DNA from: Apostichopus japonicus
Lineage: Eukaryota; Echinodermata; Holothuroidea; Aspidochirotida; Stichopodidae
NCBI RefSeq assembly: GCF_037975245.1
Contig: NC_092581.1
Span: 12,501-76,500, forward strand
Direction of reading: 5' to 3'
DNA: 64,000 nt
Of the stretch, positions 45,571 through 58,440 are shown piece by piece. Position numbers and translations under genes: made by a program. The notes below the pieces were generated by a model. The model ran no database searches. It was not told where the DNA came from and saw nothing but the letters and a program-made list of their open reading frames with translations. Each line of letters opens with the position of its first letter. The first letter of the stretch is position 1.

Positions 45571-48500
45571 ATTATAAACGAACATAGATTTATATCAACT
45601 GCTGTCGTGGCGCGGTTGGTTGCTCTGTACCTCGAGAGCGTGGCGTATTTTGGATCGCGGGCTCGAGACCAGGTGGGGGCAGTTTGCTTTTGTCGCGATC
45701 TCATACGATCTCTGGGAACTTTAAGTATTAGAAACGAACATAGATTTATATCAACTGCTGTCGTGGCGCGGTTGGTTGCTCTGTACCTCGAGAGCGTGAC
45801 GTATTTTGGATCGCGGGCTCGAGACCAGGTGGGGGCAGTTTGCTTTTGCCGCGATCTCATACGGTCTCTGGGAACTTTAAGTATTAGAAACGAACATAGA
45901 TTTATATCAACTGCAGTCGTGGCGCGGTTGGTTGCTCTGTACCTCGAGAGCGTGACGTATTTTGGATCGCGGGCTCGAGACCAGGTGGGGGCAGTTTGCT
46001 TTTGCCGCGATCTCATACGGTCTCTGGGAACTTTAAGTATTAGAAACGAACATAGATTTATATCAACTGCAGTCGTGGCGCGGTTGGTTGCTCTGTAACT
46101 CGAGAGCGTGACGTATTTTGGATCGCGGGCTCGAGACCAGGTGGGGGCAGTTTGCTTTTGACGCGATCTCATACGGTCTCTGGGAACTTTAAGTATTAGA
46201 AACGAACATAGATTTATATCAACTGCTGTCGTGGCGCGGTTGGTTGCTCTGTACCTCGAGAGCGTGACGTATTTTGGATCGCGGGCTCGAGACCAGGTGG
46301 GGGCAGTTTGCTTTTGCCGCGATCTTATACGGTCTCTGGGAACTTTAAGTATTAGAAACGAACATAGATTTATATCAACTGCTGTCGTGGCGCGGTTGGT
46401 TGCTCTGTACCTCGAGAGCGTGACGTATTTTGGATCGCGGGCTCGAGACCAGGTGGGGCAGTTTGCTTTTGCCGCGATCTTGTACGGTCTATGGAACTTT
46501 AAGTATTAGAAACGAACATAGATTTATATCAACTGCTGTCGTGGCGCGGTTGGTTGCTCTGTACCTCGAGAGCGTGACGTATTTTGGATCGCGGGCTCGA
46601 GACCAGGTGGGGGCAGTTTGCTTTTGCCGCGATCTCATACGGTCTCTGGGAACTTTAAGTATTAGAAACGAACATAGATTTATATCAACTGCAGTCGTGG
46701 CGCGGTTGGTTGCTCTGTACCTCGAGAGCGTGACGTATTTTGGATCGCGGGCTCGAGACCAGGTGGGGGCAGTTTGTTTTGTCGCGATCTCATACGGTCT
46801 CTGGAACTTTAAGTATTATAAACTAACATAGATTTATATCAACTGCTGTCGTGGCGCGGTTGGTTGCTCTGTACCTCGAGAGCGTGACGTATTTTGGATC
46901 GCGGGCTCGAGACCAGGTGGGGGCAGTTTGCTTTTGCCGCGATCTCATACGGTCTCTGGGAACTTTAAGTATTAGAAACGAACATAGATTTATATCAACT
47001 GCAGTCGTGGCGCGGTTGGTTGCTCTGTACCTCGAGAGCGTGACGTATTTTGGATCGCGGGCTCGAGACCAGGTGGGGGCAGTTTGCTTTTGTCGCGATC
47101 TCATACGGTCTCTGGAACTTTAAGTATTATAAACTAACATAGATTGATATCAACTGCTGTCGTGGCGCGGTTGGTTGCTCTGTACCTCGAGAGCGTGGCG
47201 TATTTTGGATCGCGGGCTCGAGACCAGGTGGGGGCAGTTTGCTTTTGTCGCGATCTCATACGATCTCTGGGAACTTTAAGTATTAGAAACGAACATAGAT
47301 TTATATCAACTGCTGTCGTGGCGCGGTTGGTTGCTCTGTACCTCGAGAGCGTGACGTATTTTGGATCGCGGGCTCGAGACCAGGTGGGGGCAGTTTGCTT
47401 TTGCCGCGATCTTATACGGTCTCTGGGAACTTTAAGTATTAGAAACGAACATAGATTTATATCAACTGCTGTCGTGGCGCGGTTGGTTGCTCTGTACCTC
47501 GAGAGCGTGACGTATTTTGGATCGCGGGCTCGAGACCAGGTGGGGCAGTTTGCTTTTGCCGCGATCTTGTACGGTCTATGGAACTTTAAGTATTAGAAAC
47601 GAACATAGATTTATATCAACTGCTGTCGTGGCGCGGTTGGTTGCTCTGTACCTCGAGAGCGTGACGTATTTTGGATCGCGGGCTCGAGACCAGGTGGGGG
47701 CAGTTTGCTTTTGCCGCGATCTCATACGGTCTCTGGGAACTTTAAGTATTAGAAACGAACATAGATTTATATCAACTGCAGTCGTGGCGCGGTTGGTTGC
47801 TCTGTACCTCGAGAGCGTGACGTATTTTGGATCGCGGGCTCGAGACCAGGTGGGGGCAGTTTGTTTTGTCGCGATCTCATACGGTCTCTGGAACTTTAAG
47901 TATTATAAACTAACATAGATTTATATCAACTGCTGTCGTGGCGCGGTTGGTTGCTCTGTACCTCGAGAGCGTGACGTATTTTGGATCGCGGGCTCGAGAC
48001 CAGGTGGGGGCAGTTTGCTTTTGCCGCGATCTCATACGGTCTCTGGGAACTTTAAGTATTAGAAACGAACATAGATTTATATCAACTGCAGTCGTGGCGC
48101 GGTTGGTTGCTCTGTACCTCGAGAGCGTGACGTATTTTGGATCGCGGGCTCGAGACCAGGTGGGGGCAGTTTGCTTTTGCCGCGATCTCATACGGTCTCT
48201 GGGAACTTTAAGTATTAGAAACGAACATAGATTTATATCAACTGCAGTCGTGGCGCGGTTGGTTGCTCTGTACCTCGAGAGCGTGACGTATTTTGGATCG
48301 CGGGCTCGAGACCAGGTGTGGGCAGTTTGCTTTTGCCGCGATCTCATACGGTCTCTGGGAACTTTAAGTATTAGAAACGAACATAGATTTATATCAACTG
48401 CAGTCGTGGCGCGGTTGGTTGCTCTGTACCTCGAGAGCGTGACGTATTTTGGATCGCAGGCTCGAGACCAGGTGGGGGCAGTTTGCTTTTGCCGCGAACT

Positions 48501-49300
48501 CTTACGGTCTCTGGGAACTTTAAGTATTATAAACGAACATAGATTTATATCAACTGCTGTCGTGGCGCGGTTGGTTGCTCTGTACCTCGAGAGCGTGACG
48601 TATTTTGGATCGCAGGCTCGAGACCAGGTGGGGGCAGTTTGCTTTTGTCGCGATCTCATACGGCCTCTGGAACTTTAAGTATTATAAACTAACATAGATT
48701 TATATCAACTGCTGTCGTGGCGCGGTTGGTTGCTCTGTACCTCGAGAGCGTGACGTATTTTGGATCGCGGGCTCGAGACCAGGTGGGGGCAGTTTGCTTT
48801 TGTCGCGATCTCATACGGTCTCTGTTAACTTTAAGTATTAGAAACGAACATAGATTTATATCAACTGCTGTCGTGGCGCGGTTGGTTGCTCTGTACCTCG
48901 AGAGCGTGACGTATTTTGGATCGCGGGCTCGAGACCAGGTGGGGGCAGTTTGCTTTTGCCGCGATCTCATACGGTCTCTGTTAACTTTAAGTATTAGAAA
49001 CGAACATAGATTTATATCAACTGCAGTCGTGGCGCGGTTGGTTGCTCTGTACCTCGAGAGCGTGACGTATTTTGGATCGCGGGCTCGAGACCAGGTGGGG
49101 GCAGTTTGCTTTTGCCGCGATCTTATACGGTCTCTGGGAACTTTAAGTATTAGAAACGAACATAGATTTATATCAACTGCTGTCGTGGCGCGGTTGGTTG
49201 CTCTGTACCTCGAGAGCGTGACGTATTTTGGATCGCGGGCTCGATACCAGGTGGGGCAGTTTGCTTTTGCCGCGATCTTATACGGTCTCGGGAACTTTAA
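45571..49300 (+). repeat. Satellite block with a 1087-bp (7-monomer) tandem repeat
   Basis: 46.23-46.98 kb and 47.32-48.06 kb match at an offset of 1087 bp. Each copy has a GTGGGGC unit, a GGTCTATGG unit and a unit with CAGTTTGTTTTGTCGC (46769 and 47856), where two bases of GCTTTTGCC are lost. TATTATAAACTAAC units close each copy (46813 and 47900) and recur at about 47127 and 48692. GAGCGTGGCG replaces GAGCGTGACG at 45636 and 47193, and GATCGCAGGCTCG is in two adjacent units (48453 and 48610). Confidence 0.82.
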
Positions 49301-52300
49301 GTATTAGAAACGAACATAGATTTATATCAACTGCTGTCGTGTCGCGGTTGGTTGCTCTGTACCTCGAGAGCGTGACGTATTTTGGATCGCGGGCTCGAGA
49401 CCAGGTGGGGGCAGTTTGCTTTTGCCGCGATCTTGTACGGTCTCTGGGAACTTTAAGTATGAGAAACGAACATAGATTTATATCAACTGCTGTCGTGGCG
49501 CGGTTGGTTGCTCTGTAACTCGAGAGCTTGACGTATTTCGGATCGCGGGCTCGAGACCAGGTGGGGGCAGTTTGCTTTTGCCGCGATCTTGTACGGTCTC
49601 TGGGAACTTTAAGTATTAGAAACGAACATAGATTTATATCAACTGCTGTCGTGGCGCGGTTGGTTGCTCTGTAACTCGAGAGCTTGACGTATTTTGGATC
49701 GCGGGCTCGAGACCAGGTGGGGGCAGTTTGCTTTTGCCGCGATCTGGTACGGTCTCTATGAACTTTAAGTATTAGAAACGAACATAGATTTATATCAACT
49801 GCTGTCGTGGCGCGGTTGGTTGCTCTGTACCTCGAGAGCGTGACGATTTTTGGATCGCGGGCTCGAGACCAGGTGGGGGCAGTTTGCTTTTGCCGCGATC
49901 TTATACGGTCTCTGGGAACTTTAAGTATTAGAAACGAACATAGATTTATATCAACTGCTGTCGTGGCGCGGTTGGTTGCTCTGTACCTCGAGAGCGTGAC
50001 GTATTTTGGATCGCGGGCTCGTGACCAGGTGGGGGCAGTTTGCTTTTGCCGCGATCTCATACGGTCTCTGGAACTTTAAGTATTAGAAACGAACATAGAT
50101 TTATATCAACTGCTGTCGTGGCGCGGTTGGTTGCTCTGTACCTCGAGAGCGTGACGTATTTTGGATCGCGGGCTCGTGACCAGGTGGGGGCAGTTTGCTT
50201 TTGCCGCGATCTCATACGGTCTCTGGAACTTTAAGTATTAGAAACGAACATAGATTTATATCAACTGCTGTCGTGGCGCGGTTGGTTGCTCTGTACCTCG
50301 AGAGCGTGACGTATTTTGGATCGCGGGCTCGTGACCAGGTGGGGGCAGTTTGCTTTTGCCGCGATCTCATACGGTCTCTGGAACTTTAAGTATTAGAAAC
50401 GAACATAGATTTATATCAACTGCTGTCGTGGCGCGGTTGGTTGCTCTGTACCTCGAGAGCGTGACGTATTTTGGATCGCGGGCTCGAGACCAGGTGGGGG
50501 CAGTTTGCTTTTGCCGCGATCTCATACGGTCTCTGGGAACTTTAAGTATTAGAAACGAACATAGATTTATATCAAATGCTGTCGTGGCGCGGTTGGTTGC
50601 TCTGTACCTCGAGAGCGTGACGTATTTTGGATCGCGGGCTCGAGACCAGGTGGGGACAGTTTGCTTTTGCCGCGATCTGGTACGGTCTCTGGGAACTTTA
50701 AGTATTAGAAACGAACATAGATTTATATCAACTGCAGTCGTGGCGCGGTTGGTTGCTCTGTACCTCGAGAGCGTGACGTATTTTGGATCGCGGGCTCGAG
50801 ACCAGGTGGGGGCAGTTTGCTTTTGCCGCGATCTTATACGGTCTCTGGGAACTTTAAGTATTAGAAACGAACATAGATTTATATCAACTGCTGTCGTGGC
50901 GCGGTTGGTTGCTCTGTACCTCGAGAGCGTGACGTGTTTTGGATCGCGGGCTCGAGACCAGGTGGGGCAGTTTGCTTTTGCCGCGATCTTGTACGGTATC
51001 TGGGAACTTTAAGTATTAGAAACGAACATAGATTTATATCAACTGCTGTCGTGGCGCGGTTGGTTGCTCTGTAACTCGAGAGCTTGACGTATTTTGGATC
51101 GCGGGCTCGAGACCAGGTGGGGGCAGTTTGCTTTTGCCGCGATCTTGTACGGTCTCTGGGAACTTTAAGTATTAGAAACGAACATAGATTTATATCAACT
51201 GCTGTCGTGGCGCGGTTGGTTGCTCTGTACCTCGAGAGCGTGACGATTTTTGGATCGCGGGCTCGAGACCAGGTGGGGGCAGTTTGCTTTTGCCGCGATC
51301 TCATACGGTCTCTGAGAACTTTAAGTATTAGAAACGAACATAGATTTATATCAACTGCTGTCGTGGCGCGGTTGGTTGCTCTGTACCTCGAGAGCGTGAC
51401 GTATTTTGGATCGCGGGCTCGAGACCAGGTGGGGGCAGTTTGCTTTTGCCGCGATCTTATACGGTCTCTGGAACTTTAAGTATTAGAAACGAACATAGAT
51501 TTATATCAACTGCTGTCGTGGCGCGGTTGGTTGCTCTGTAACTCGAGAGCGTGACGTATTTTGGATCGCGGGCTCGAGACCAGGTGGGGGCAGTTTGCTT
51601 TTGCCGCGATCTCATACGGTCTCTGAGAACTTTAAGTATTAGAAACGAACATAGATTTATATCAACTGCTGTCGTGGCGCGGTTGGTTGCTCTGTAACTC
51701 GAGAGCTTGACGTATTTTGGATCGCGGGCTCGAGACCAGGTGGGGGCAGTTTGCTTTTGCCGCGATCTGGTACGGTCTCTGGGAACTTTAAGTATTAGAA
51801 ACGAACATAGATTTATATCAACTGCTGTCGTGGCGCGGTTGGTTGCTCTGTACCTCGAGAGCGTGACGATTTTTGGATCGCGGGCTCGAGACCAGGTGGG
51901 GGCAGTTTGCTTTTGCCGCGATCTTATACGGTCTCTGGGAACTTTAAGTATTAGAAACGAACATAGCTTTATATCAACTGCTGTCGTGGCGCGGTTGGTT
52001 GCTCTGTACCTCGAGAGCGTGACGTATTTTGGATCGCGGGCTCGTGACCAGGTGGGGGCAGTTTGCTTTTGCCGCGATCTCATACGGTCTCTGGGAACTT
52101 TAAGTATTAGAAACGAACATAGATTTATATCAACTGCTGTCGTGGCGCGGTTGGTTGCTCTGTACCTCGAGAGCGTGACGTATTTTGGATCGCGGGCTCG
52201 TGACCAGGTGGGGGCAGTTTGCTTTTGCCGCGATCTTATACGGTCTCTGGAACTTTAAGTATTAGAAACGAACATAGATTTATATCAACTGCAGTCGTGG

Positions 52301-52370
52301 CGCGGTTGGTTGCTCTGTACCTCGAGAGCGTGACGTATTTTGGATCGCGGGCTCGAGACCAGGTGGGGGC
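49301..52370 (+). repeat. Satellite block rich in TAACTCGAGAGCTTGACG units
   Basis: Units with TAACTCGAGAGCTTG recur at about 49515, 49671, 51072 and 51695. Four CTCGTGACC units occur in 50.0-50.35 kb or nearby. GACGTGTTTTGG appears first at 50933. AAATGCTGTCG (A for C) appears first at about 50575 and is then frequent to the right edge. 51.7-52.26 kb recurs at 57.93-58.48 kb (offset 6222, 40 monomers). Confidence 0.78.
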
Positions 52371-55300
52371 AGTTTGCTTTTGCCGCGATCTTATACGGTC
52401 TATGGAACTTTAAGTATTAGAAACGAACATAGATTTATATCAACTGCTGTCGTGGCGCGGTTGGTTGCTCTGTACCTCGAGAGCGTGACGTATTTTGGAT
52501 CGCGGGCTCGAGACCAGGTGGGGGCAGTTTGCTTTTGCCGCGATCTGGTACGGTCTCTGGGAACTTTAAGTATTAGAAACGAACATAGATTTATATCAAC
52601 TGCAGTCGTGGCGCGGTTGGTTGCTCTGTACCTCGAGAGCGTGACGTATTTTGGATCGCGGGCTCGAGACCAGGTGGGGGCAGTTTGCTTTTGCCGCGAT
52701 CTTATACGGTCTCTGGGAACTTTAAGTATTAGAAACGAACATAGATTTATATCAACTGCTGTCGTGGCGCGGTTGGTTGCTCTGTACCTCGAGAGCGTGA
52801 CGTGTTTTGGATCGCGGGCTCGAGACCAGGTGGGGCAGTTTGCTTTTGCCGCGATCTTGTACGGTATCTGGGAACTTTAAGTATTAGAAACGAACATAGA
52901 TTTATATCAACTGCTGTCGTGGCGCGGTTGGTTGCTCTGTAACTCGAGAGCTTGACGTATTTTGGATCGCGGGCTCGAGACCAGGTGGGGGCAGTTTGCT
53001 TTTGCCGCGATCTTGTACGGTCTCTGGGAACTTTAAGTATTAGAAACGAACATAGATTTATATCAACTGCTGTCGTGGCGCGGTTGGTTGCTCTGTAACT
53101 CGAGAGCTTGACGTATTTTGGATCGCGGGCTCGAGACCAGGTGGGGGCAGTTTGCTTTTGCCGCGATCTGGTACGGTCTCTGGGAACTTTAAGTATTAGA
53201 AACGAACATAGATTTATATCAACTGCTGTCGTGGCGCGGTTGGTTGCTCTGTACCTCGAGAGCGTGACGATTTTTGGATCGCGGGCTCGAGACCAGGTGG
53301 GGGCAGTTTGCTTTTGCCGCGATCTGGTACGGTCTCTGGGAACTTTAAGTATTAGAAACGAACATAGATTTATATCAACTGCTGTCGTGGCGCGGTTGGT
53401 TGCTCTGTACCTCGAGAGCGTGACGTATTTTGGATCGCGGGCTCGAGACCAGGTGGGGCAGTTTGCTTTTGCCGCGATCTTATACGTTCTATGGAACTTT
53501 AAGTATTAGAAACGAACATAGATTTATATCAACTGCTGTCGTGGCGCGGTTGGTTGTGCTCTGTACCTCGAGAGCGTGACGTATTTTGGATCGCGGGCTC
53601 GAGACCAGGTGGGGGCAGTTTGCTTTTGCCGCGATCTTATACGGTCTCTGAGAACTTTAAGTATTAGAAACGAACATAGATTTATATCAAATGCTGTCGT
53701 GGCGCGGTTGGTTGCTCTGTACCTCGAGAGCGTGACGTATTTTGGATCGCGGGCTCGAGACCAGGTGGGGGCAGTTTGCTTTTGTCGCGATCTCATACGG
53801 TCTCTGGGAACTTTAAGTATTAGAAACGAACATAGATTTATATCAACTGCTGTCGTGGCGCGGTTGGTTGCTCTGTACCTCGAGAGCGTGACGTATTTTG
53901 GATCGCGGGCTCGAGACCAGGTGGGGGCAGTTTGCTTTTGCCGCGATCTTGTACGATCTCTGGAACTTTAAGTATTAGAAACGAACATAGATTTATATCA
54001 ACTGCTGTCGTGGCGCGGTTGGTTGCTCTGTACCTCGAGAGCGTGACGATTTTTGGATCGCGGGCTCGAGACCAGGTGGGGGCAGTTTGCTTTTGCCGCG
54101 ATCTTATACGGTCTCTGGGAACTTTAAGTATTAGAAACGAACATAGATTTATATCAACTGCTGTCGTGGCGCGGTTGGTTGCTCTGTACCTCGAGAGCGT
54201 GACGTATTTTGGATCGCGGGCTCGAGACCAGGTGGGGCAGTTTGCTTTTGCCGCGATCTTATACGGTCTATGGAACTTTAAGTATTAGAAACGAACATAG
54301 ATTTATATCAACTGCTGTCGTGGCGCGGTTGGTTGCTCTGTACCTCGAGAGCGTGACGTATTTTGGATCGCGGGCTCGAGACCAGGTGGGGGCAGTTTGC
54401 TTTTGCCGCGATCTCATACGGTCTCTGGAACTTTAAGTATTAGAAACGAACATAGATTTATATCAACTGCTGTCGTGGCGCGGTTGGTTGCTCTGTACCT
54501 CGAGAGCGTGACGTATTTTGGATCGCGGGCTCGAGACCAGGTGGGGGCAGTTTGCTTTTGCCGCGATCTTATACGGTCTCTGGAACTTTAAGTATTAGAA
54601 ACGAACATAGATTTATATCAACTGCTGTCGTGGCGCGGTTGGTTGCTCTGTACCTCGAGAGCGTGACGTATTTTGGATCGCGGGCTCGAGACCAGGTGGG
54701 GGCAGTTTGCTTTTGCCGCGATCTTATACGGTCTATGGAACTTTAAGTATTAGAAACGAACATAGATTTATATCAACTGCTGTCGTGGCGCGGTTGGTTG
54801 CTCTGTACCTCGAGAGCGTGACGTATTTTGGATCGCGGGCTCGAGACCAGGTGTGGGCAGTTTGCTTTTGCCGCGATCTGGTACGGTCTCTGGGAACTTT
54901 AAGTATTAGAAACGAACATAGATTTATATCAACTGCTGTCGTGGCGCGGTTGGTTGCTCTGTACCTCGAGAGCGTGACGTATTTTGGATCGCGGGCTCGT
55001 GACCAGGTGGGGGCAGTTTGCTTTTGCCGCGATCTCATACGGTCTCTGGGAACTTTAAGTATTAGAAACGAACATAGATTTATATCAACTGCTGTCGTGG
55101 CGCGGTTGGTTGCTCTGTACCTCGAGAGCGTGACGTATTTTGGATCGCGGGCTCGTGACCAGGTGGGGGCAGTTTGCTTTTGCCGCGATCTTATACGGTC
55201 TCTGGAACTTTAAGTATTAGAAACGAACATAGATTTATATCAACTGCTGTCGTGGCGCGGTTGGTTGCTCTGTACCTCGAGAGCGTGACGTATTTTGGAT

Positions 55301-55480
55301 CGCGGGCTCGAGACCAGGTGGGGGCAGTTTGCTTTTGCCGCGATCTTATACGGTCTCTGAGAACTTTAAGTATTAGAAACGAACATAGATTTATATCAAA
55401 TGCTGTCGTGGCGCGGTTGGTTGCTCTGTACCTCGAGAGCGTGACGTATTTTGGATCGCGGGCTCGAGACCAGGTGGGGG
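52371..55480 (+). repeat. Duplicated 20-monomer block, copy 1 (3110 bp)
   Basis: Ordered markers GGTCTATGG (52400), ATCTGGTA, ACTGCAGTCG, GACGTGTTTTGG (52801), GGTATCTGGG (52864), two TAACTCGAGAGCTTG units, ACGTTCTATGG (53486), a TG-insertion unit, AAATGCTGTCG (53690) and TTGTACGATCTC (53950) recur in the same order 3110-3111 bp downstream. The match holds to about 54.55 kb. Confidence 0.86.
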
Positions 55481-58440
55481 CAGTTTGCTTTTGCCGCGAT
55501 CTTATACGGTCTATGGAACTTTAAGTATTAGAAACGAACATAGATTTATATCAACTGCTGTCGTGGCGCGGTTGGTTGCTCTGTACCTCGAGAGCGTGAC
55601 GTATTTTGGATCGCGGGCTCGAGACCAGGTGGGGGCAGTTTGCTTTTGCCGCGATCTGGTACGGTCTCTGGGAACTTTAAGTATTAGAAACGAACATAGA
55701 TTTATATCAACTGCAGTCGTGGCGCGGTTGGTTGCTCTGTACCTCGAGAGCGTGACGTATTTTGGATCGCGGGCTCGAGACCAGGTGGGGGCAGTTTGCT
55801 TTTGCCGCGATCTTATACGGTCTCTGGGAACTTTAAGTATTAGAAACGAACATAGATTTATATCAACTGCTGTCGTGGCGCGGTTGGTTGCTCTGTACCT
55901 CGAGAGCGTGACGTGTTTTGGATCGCGGGCTCGAGACCAGGTGGGGCAGTTTGCTTTTGCCGCGATCTTGTACGGTATCTGGGAACTTTAAGTATTAGAA
56001 ACGAACATAGATTTATATCAACTGCTGTCGTGGCGCGGTTGGTTGCTCTGTAACTCGAGAGCTTGACGTATTTTGGATCGCGGGCTCGAGACCAGGTGGG
56101 GGCAGTTTGCTTTTGCCGCGATCTTGTACGGTCTCTGGGAACTTTAAGTATTAGAAACGAACATAGATTTATATCAACTGCTGTCGTGGCGCGGTTGGTT
56201 GCTCTGTAACTCGAGAGCTTGACGTATTTTGGATCGCGGGCTCGAGACCTGGTGGGGGCAGTTTGCTTTTGCCGCAATCTGGTACGGTCTCTGGGAACTT
56301 TAAGTATTAGAAACGAACATAGATTTATATCAACTGCTGTCGTGGCGCGGTTGGTTGCTCTGTACCTCGAGAGCGTGACGATTTTTGGATCGCGGGCTCG
56401 AGACCAGGTGGGGCAGTTTGCTTTTGCCGCGATCTTATACGGTCTCTGGGAACTTTAAGTATTAGAAACGAACATAGATTTATATCAACTGCTGTCGTGG
56501 CGCGGTTGGTTGCTCTGTACCTCGAGAGCGTGACGTATTTTGGATCGCGGGCTCGAGACCAGGTGGGGCAGTTTGCTTTTGCCGCGATCTTATACGTTCT
56601 ATGGAACTTTAAGTATTAGAAACGAACATAGATTTATATCAACTGCTGTCGTGGCGCGGTTGGTTGTGCTCTGTACCTCGAGAGCGTGACGTATTTTGGA
56701 TCGCGGGCTCGAGACCAGGTGGGGGCAGTTTGCTTTTGCCGCGATCTTATACGGTCTCTGAGAACTTTAAGTATTAGAAACGAACATAGATTTATATCAA
56801 ATGCTGTCGTGGTGCGGTTGGTTGCTCTGTACCTCGAGAGCGTGACGTATTTTGGATCGCGGGCTCGAGACCAGGTGGGGGCAGTTTGCTTTTGTCGCGA
56901 TCTCATACGGTCTCTGGGAACTTTAAGTATTAGAAACGAACATAGATTTATATCAACTGCTGTCGTGGCGCGGTTGGTTGCTCTGTACCTCGAGAGCGTG
57001 ACGTATTTTGGATCGCGGGCTCGAGACCAGGTGGGGGCAGTTTGCTTTTGCCGCGATCTTGTACGATCTCTGGAACTTTAAGTATTAGAAACGAACATAG
57101 ATTTATATCAACTGCTGTCGTGGCGCGGTTGGTTGCTCTGTACCTCGAGAGCGTGACGATTTTTGGATCGCGGGCTCGAGACCAGGTGGGGGCAGTTTGC
57201 TTTTGCCGCGATCTTATACGGTCTCTGGGAACTTTAAGTATTAGAAACGAACATAGATTTATATCAACTGCTGTCGTGGCGCGGTTGGTTGCTCTGTACC
57301 TCGAGAGCGTGACGTATTTTGGATCGCGGGCTCGAGACCAGGTGGGGCAGTTTGCTTTTGCCGCGATCTTATACGGTCTATGGAACTTTAAGTATTAGAA
57401 ACGAACATAGATTTATATCAACTGCTGTCGTGGCGCGGTTGGTTGCTCTGTACCTCGAGAGCGTGACGTATTTTGGATCGCGGGCTCGAGACCAGGTGGG
57501 GGCAGTTTGCTTTTGCCGCGATCTCATACGGTCTCTGGAACTTTAAGTATTAGAAACGAACATAGATTTATATCAACTGCTGTCGTGGCGCGGTTGGTTG
57601 CTCTGTACCTCGAGAGCGTGACGTATTTTGGATCGCGGGCTCGAGACCAGGTGGGGGCAGTTTGCTTTTGCCGCGATCTCATACGGTCTCTGGAACTTTA
57701 AGTATTAGAAACGAACATAGATTTATATCAACTGCTGTCGTGGCGCGGTTGGTTGCTCTGTACCTCGAGAGCGTGACGTATTTTGGATCGCGGGCTCGAG
57801 ACCAGGTGGGGGCAGTTTGCTTTTGCCGCGATCTCATACGGTCTCTGAGAACTTTAAGTATTAGAAACGAACATAGATTTATATCAACTGCTGTCGTGGC
57901 GCGGTTGGTTGCTCTGTAACTCGAGAGCTTGACGTATTTTGGATCGCGGGCTCGAGACCAGGTGGGGGCAGTTTGCTTTTGCCGCGATCTGGTACGGTCT
58001 CTGGGAACTTTAAGTATTAGAAACGAACATAGATTTATATCAACTGCTGTCGTGGCGCGGTTGGTTGCTCTGTACCTCGAGAGCGTGACGATTTTTGGAT
58101 CGCGGGCTCGAGACCAGGTGGGGACAGTTTGCTTTTGCCGCGATCTTATACGGTCTCTGGGAACTTTAAGTATTAGAAACGAACATAGATTTATATCAAC
58201 TGCTGTCGTGGCGCGGTTGGTTGCTCTGTACCTCGAGAGCGTGACGTATTTTGGATCGCGGGCTCGTGACCAGGTGGGGGCAGTTTGCTTTTGCCGCGAT
58301 CTCATACGGTCTCTGGGAACTTTAAGTATTAGAAACGAACATAGATTTATATCAACTGCTGTCGTGGCGCGGTTGGTTGCTCTGTACCTCGAGAGCGTGA
58401 CGTATTTTGGATCGCGGGCTCGTGACCAGGTGGGGGCAGT
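55481..58440 (+). repeat. Duplicated 20-monomer block, copy 2 (3110 bp)
   Basis: Partner of the preceding block, clear to about 57.66 kb (GACGTGTTTTGG 55912, GGTATCTGGG 55975, ACGTTCTATGG 56596, TTGTACGATCTC 57060). Private changes include GAGACCTGGTGG (56247), CCGCAATCTGG (56274), GTGGGGC at 56411 and GTGGTGCGG (56811). From about 57.9 kb it instead matches 51.7 kb. Confidence 0.85.
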
